Source: Frondihabitans sp. Leaf304 (GTDB taxonomy: Bacteria > Actinomycetota > Actinomycetes > Actinomycetales > Microbacteriaceae). From it: a stretch of 64,000 bases of DNA. The stretch is taken from the NCBI RefSeq assembly GCF_001423105.1, contig NZ_LMNV01000002.1:1470242-1534241 (forward strand), in the 5' to 3' direction. The translations under genes were made by a program, and so were the position numbers. A model generated the notes under the pieces. That model saw nothing but the letters and a program-made list of their open reading frames with translations, did not search any database and was not told the origin of the DNA. Below, in pieces: positions 61,575 through 64,000 of this stretch. Each line of letters begins with the position of its first letter. Within the stretch, counting starts at the first letter, position 1.

Positions 61575-61664
61575 CTTGCAAATTTGAAGGAGAAACCTCG
61601 CAGCGCTGACGGAAACATGCCGATCGGGGGCCGCCGTCGCGGGTTTCTCCTTCGAATTTGCAAG
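61575..61664. repeat. Palindromic intergenic element 2 (GAAGGAGAAACC family)
   Basis: The arms open CTTGCAAATTTGAAGGAG and close CTCCTTCGAATTTGCAAG, with 22 of 23 arm positions paired in full (each continues with AAACC or GGTTT). The AATTTGAAGGAGAAACC core is identical to element 1. The outer bases differ from element 1 but still pair with each other. It follows the SDR gene by nine bases. Confidence 0.8.
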
Positions 61665-61774
61665 CGGGCCGCGCCGACGGGCCACAACAGGCGCGGACCC
61701 GGCGCAGGCGGGGATCGCAGGCGTGAAGCTCACCGCGCGGGCAGCCCGGCCACCCAGGCCGACACCGCCCCGAT

Positions 61775-63028
61775 TCAGGCGCGCACCGGCTCCAACTCGC
61801 GCTGGATCGCCAGCGCGAGGTCGCGAAGGAGCGCGACGTCGACACTGTCGGCAGATCGGGGCTGCTCATCGAAGACGCACAGGGCTCCGATGCGGGTGCC
61901 GTCGGCCGCTTCGACCGGGTAGCCCGCGTAGAAGCGCATCATGGCATCGGTGCCGGGAACCCGCTCGTCGTTCCAGGCATCAGCGACGACGAGCGCGGTC
62001 GACGATCCGATCGTGGCTCGGCAGAACGATTCTTCGATCGGCACCTCGCGGGTTCCTGCACCGGCGACGGCCTTGTTCCACTGCCGAGAGTCGTCGATGA
62101 CGCTGAAGGCTGCACCGGCCGCCCCGAACAGGGACTGCGCATGCCGCACGATGTCGTCGAATCGACTCTCGGCGGGAGAGTCGAGTAGGCGCATCTCCCA
62201 GAGGACGGCCCGGCGACGCGCCGCCGCCTGCGGCTGGTTGCGGAATCGCCTCGCCGGATTGTCGAAGGCACTCTGCGCATCGAGCAGCGGGGCGAGGACG
62301 TCGGCGGGGGCTGCGGCCCATTCGTGGAACCACGCCGACGTTCGCCGGGCGTGCCCGCCATGCTGCGAGACCTGTGCTTCTAGCGGCGAAACGAGCCCGA
62401 GTGTCAGCGGATCGGAGTGCTCGAGGAGCTCCTCCCGCATGACCGGAGCCTCGACGAAGTGCACGGTCGACTTCTCGGCGCAGATTTCGGCGGTCAGCGT
62501 GTTCAGGCGAGCGGCACGATCGTCGCCGGGGCCGCCGAGGCGCTCCCGGAACTCCGGAACCGCCGAGGGCGGCGTGATCCCCATGACGACCACATCGGTA
62601 CCCACCGAGAGCTCGCGGTCGAGGATCTCGAGCAGGCCCCGAACACCTGCCTCCCAGCGCCGCGCGGGCAGCAGCCGGAAGGCGTCGCTGAATCCGACGG
62701 TGACCACGACCGCGTCATAGCCCCCGAGGTCGCGACCGGCAAGAGCATCGGCCGCCGATTCGATGTCGAGTCGATCGTCGGCGATCACGTCGACGTCGGC
62801 GCCACGACCCGTGCGGGCGCTGACCGCGCGGGCGAGCTGGCCAGGAACCGCCAGCTCGTGACTCGCGACGCCGCGGCCGGTCGCGACTCCGTTGCCGAAG
62901 AGCAGGATCCGATCGGGATCGGCGCCGTGCGCGTGGCCCTGCGGGGCGTCACGGGGCCGGCAGACGGCCGGTGAAGAACTTAACATTCGGTAGCGCTGAA
63001 TGCGAAGGGGTCGAGAAAAGACAGACAT
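61775..63028 (-). CDS. SGNH-like plus GAF two-domain protein
   Basis: A 417-residue soluble protein. Residues ~35-230 resemble an SGNH/GDSL fold (RILLFGNGVATGRGV, DAVVVTVGFSDAFRLLPARRW, VVVMGITPPSAVPEF), but the GDS serine position reads GNG. Residues ~265-415 form a GAF domain (RFDDIVRHAQSLFGAAGAAFSVIDDSRQWNK, SFCRATIGSS, GYPVEAADGTRIGALCVFDEQP). It may be a sensory protein with an inactive hydrolase module. The ATG at 63028 has GGAG at good spacing. Confidence 0.78.
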   Translation of the reverse strand: MSVFSRPLRIQRYRMLSSSPAVCRPRDAPQGHAHGADPDRILLFGNGVATGRGVASHELAVPGQLARAVSARTGRGADVDVIADDRLDIESAADALAGRDLGGYDAVVVTVGFSDAFRLLPARRWEAGVRGLLEILDRELSVGTDVVVMGITPPSAVPEFRERLGGPGDDRAARLNTLTAEICAEKSTVHFVEAPVMREELLEHSDPLTLGLVSPLEAQVSQHGGHARRTSAWFHEWAAAPADVLAPLLDAQSAFDNPARRFRNQPQAAARRRAVLWEMRLLDSPAESRFDDIVRHAQSLFGAAGAAFSVIDDSRQWNKAVAGAGTREVPIEESFCRATIGSSTALVVADAWNDERVPGTDAMMRFYAGYPVEAADGTRIGALCVFDEQPRSADSVDVALLRDLALAIQRELEPVRA

Positions 63029-63189
63029 GTGCGACTCCGAGTGGTGGGTTCGGCTCACCGTCGCCGCGTCTGGTTATGCCGCCCTGATCCGTTGACGACC
63101 GCGTCGATGATGAGTGCGTGGTTCGGACCAGACTAATTGTCTCGTCCGCATTAAGCCCCACCCAGTGCGGGGGCCACCCCGCCTGCCCC

Positions 63190-63486
63190 TCAGGTGAGCG
63201 GCACCGTGCTCTCGAAGGTACGGAAGACCGGCGGGGTGGCCATGATGTCGCCGAGTCGGTTAGCCCCCTCGGGAGACGCGCGCCAAGCCACATAGGCGTT
63301 CCGCGCCTCGACGCTTGCCCACTTCTCGATGACGACCCACTTCAGCGGATCGGCGTCGTCGACGAGAACCTCGAGGCTCTCGATGCCCTCACGAGCGCCG
63401 GTCTGCGACAGCACCTCGCGGGCGATCTCGGCGGCATCGTCTGCGTCGGGGCGGACGGTCATTTCTAAGAACACGGTGAAAGTCAT
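63190..63486 (-). CDS. Antibiotic biosynthesis monooxygenase (ABM)-domain protein
   Basis: A 98-residue single-domain ABM protein (MTFTVFLEMTVRPDADDAAEIA... WVVIEKWASVEARNAYVAW). It belongs to the YgiN/LsrG-like group of small dimeric monooxygenases or aldehyde/quinone-handling enzymes. It differs from the ABM protein at the left end of the window, which has a linker and extra strand. The substrate is unknown. It is apparently a single-gene unit. Confidence 0.82.
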   Translation of the reverse strand: MTFTVFLEMTVRPDADDAAEIAREVLSQTGAREGIESLEVLVDDADPLKWVVIEKWASVEARNAYVAWRASPEGANRLGDIMATPPVFRTFESTVPLT

Positions 63487-63571
63487 GACCCCATGATGCT
63501 CTCCCCGACTGACATTCAGGACGGCTCACAACCCGGTGCGACACCGAAGGATCCGGTGCTACACTCCCGCC

Positions 63572-63841
63572 ATGCCGACGACACTGCACCGGTTCACCAT
63601 CACCGAAACCCCCGCCATCGCCCAGGCCATCGACATCGCTGCGACGACCTGGCCCGAGATCCAGAACGACCGGGCGGCATTGCTACGCCGCATCGTCGAG
63701 TTCGGCTCGGACGAGCTGCAGAAGCACCGTGTCGACGCGATCGAGAAGCGGCGGGCACTCATTCGCGCGGGGGCTGGCTCCATGACCGGAGTCTTCCCTC
63801 CAAACGCCGCCCAGCTCCTCAAGGAGGAGTGGCCAGAATGA
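63572..63841 (+). CDS. Probable antitoxin of a type II toxin-antitoxin pair
   Basis: An 89-residue protein (MPTTLHRFTITETPAIAQAIDIAATTWPEI... RRIVEFGSDELQKHRVDA) with a short N-terminal strand and helices as in ribbon-helix-helix or related VapB-like antitoxins, and a disordered C-terminal tail (MTGVFPPNAAQLLKEEWPE) of the kind that wraps a PIN toxin. The main support is the overlap (ATGA) with a PIN-domain gene. The ATG at 63572 is preferred to one 36 bases upstream. Confidence 0.72.
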   Translation: MPTTLHRFTITETPAIAQAIDIAATTWPEIQNDRAALLRRIVEFGSDELQKHRVDAIEKRRALIRAGAGSMTGVFPPNAAQLLKEEWPE

Positions 63842-64000
63842 TCGTCCTCGATGCCTGCGTCGTGATCGCTTTTCTCAATCCTGATGACATCCACCACACC
63901 GACGCAGTTGAAGTATTCGATGCTGCGAAGTTCGGCGAGCTGTCGATCAGCTCGATAACGCTCGCCGAAACGCTGGTCTGGCCCTCACAAAGCGGACGAG
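63838..64000 (+). CDS. PIN-domain (VapC-like) toxin, truncated by the window end
   Basis: The first 54 codons of a PIN-domain ribonuclease are present. MIVLDACVVIAFLNPDD gives the first acidic residue in the family's strand, and ISSITLAETLVWP gives the conserved Glu of the second motif. The gene runs off the right edge without a stop. It starts inside the antitoxin stop codon, the usual order for VapBC modules. VapC toxins cleave specific tRNAs or rRNA; the target here is unknown. Confidence 0.8.
   Translation, partial: MIVLDACVVIAFLNPDDIHHTDAVEVFDAAKFGELSISSITLAETLVWPSQSGR

Noticed and set aside
59861-61664. The two palindromic elements as ends of one composite transposon around tetR and the SDR gene
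   Set aside because: Each element is itself a complete palindrome, no transposase lies between them, and no target-site duplication is visible.

Overview
The window reads as the chromosome of a high-GC Gram-positive actinobacterium, most likely a member of the Microbacteriaceae. Reasons: the G+C content is high (roughly two thirds by eye), GTG starts and ATGA/GTGA stop-start overlaps are frequent, and the gene set is typical of that group (fused CoaBC, a SufS/SufU pair, LytR-CpsA-Psr protein, SorC-type regulator next to glpD, an LAFTG sortase substrate, many GntR/TetR/PucR regulators). No rRNA, tRNA, phage, IS transposase or CRISPR array was recognised. Family calls come from reading the translations; no database search was run.

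Layout. 0.3-13.3 kb is housekeeping: an ABM monooxygenase, a MOSC protein, an alpha/beta-hydrolase-like protein, a TANGO2/NRDE protein, coaBC, an LCP protein, sufU-sufS, an acyltransferase, cysE-cysK, a Nudix protein, a DinB protein and unknowns. 13.4-21.1 kb carries a DHA2 drug exporter, a 1-kb non-coding repeat array, glpD with a divergent SorC regulator, and a GntR-MFS pair. 21.3-38.5 kb is an amine-utilisation region. It holds an ethanolamine permease, a GntR/UTRA regulator, a class III PLP enzyme of the phosphoethanolamine phospho-lyase type, and a divergent APH-fold kinase (a predicted B12-independent ethanolamine route). Next to these lies a PucR regulator with a complete putrescine-to-succinate pathway (gabT, gabD, aminobutyraldehyde dehydrogenase, putrescine oxidase), a second APC permease, a metallo-beta-lactamase-fold protein and a TetR regulator.

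39.5-53.6 kb is an exopolysaccharide locus: LAFTG surface protein, DUF4012 protein, three glycosyltransferases, flippase, polymerase, UDP-GlcNAc 2-epimerase, then sugar phosphotransferase, BNR-repeat protein, tyrosine phosphatase and BY-kinase. Its centre (about 42-49.1 kb) is clearly lower in G+C than both flanks, as expected of an exchangeable serotype-like cassette. 53.7-64 kb holds a CPBP protease, an aldo/keto reductase, an unknown protein, a beta-phosphoglucomutase/GH65 phosphorylase pair, a TetR/SDR divergent pair with twin operators, a GAF protein, an ABM protein and a toxin-antitoxin pair cut by the window end.

Beyond genes, the window has several layers of unexplained structure. There is a dispersed family of 70-85 bp intergenic elements bounded by inward-facing CAGGAA/CAGGCA ends, one type of which is amplified into a 138-bp tandem array. 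A second family of 85-90 bp perfect-arm palindromes follows two genes. The hexamer GGATCC is enriched and is absent from the low-GC cassette. Short tandem duplications of stop-codon regions lie just beyond three genes.
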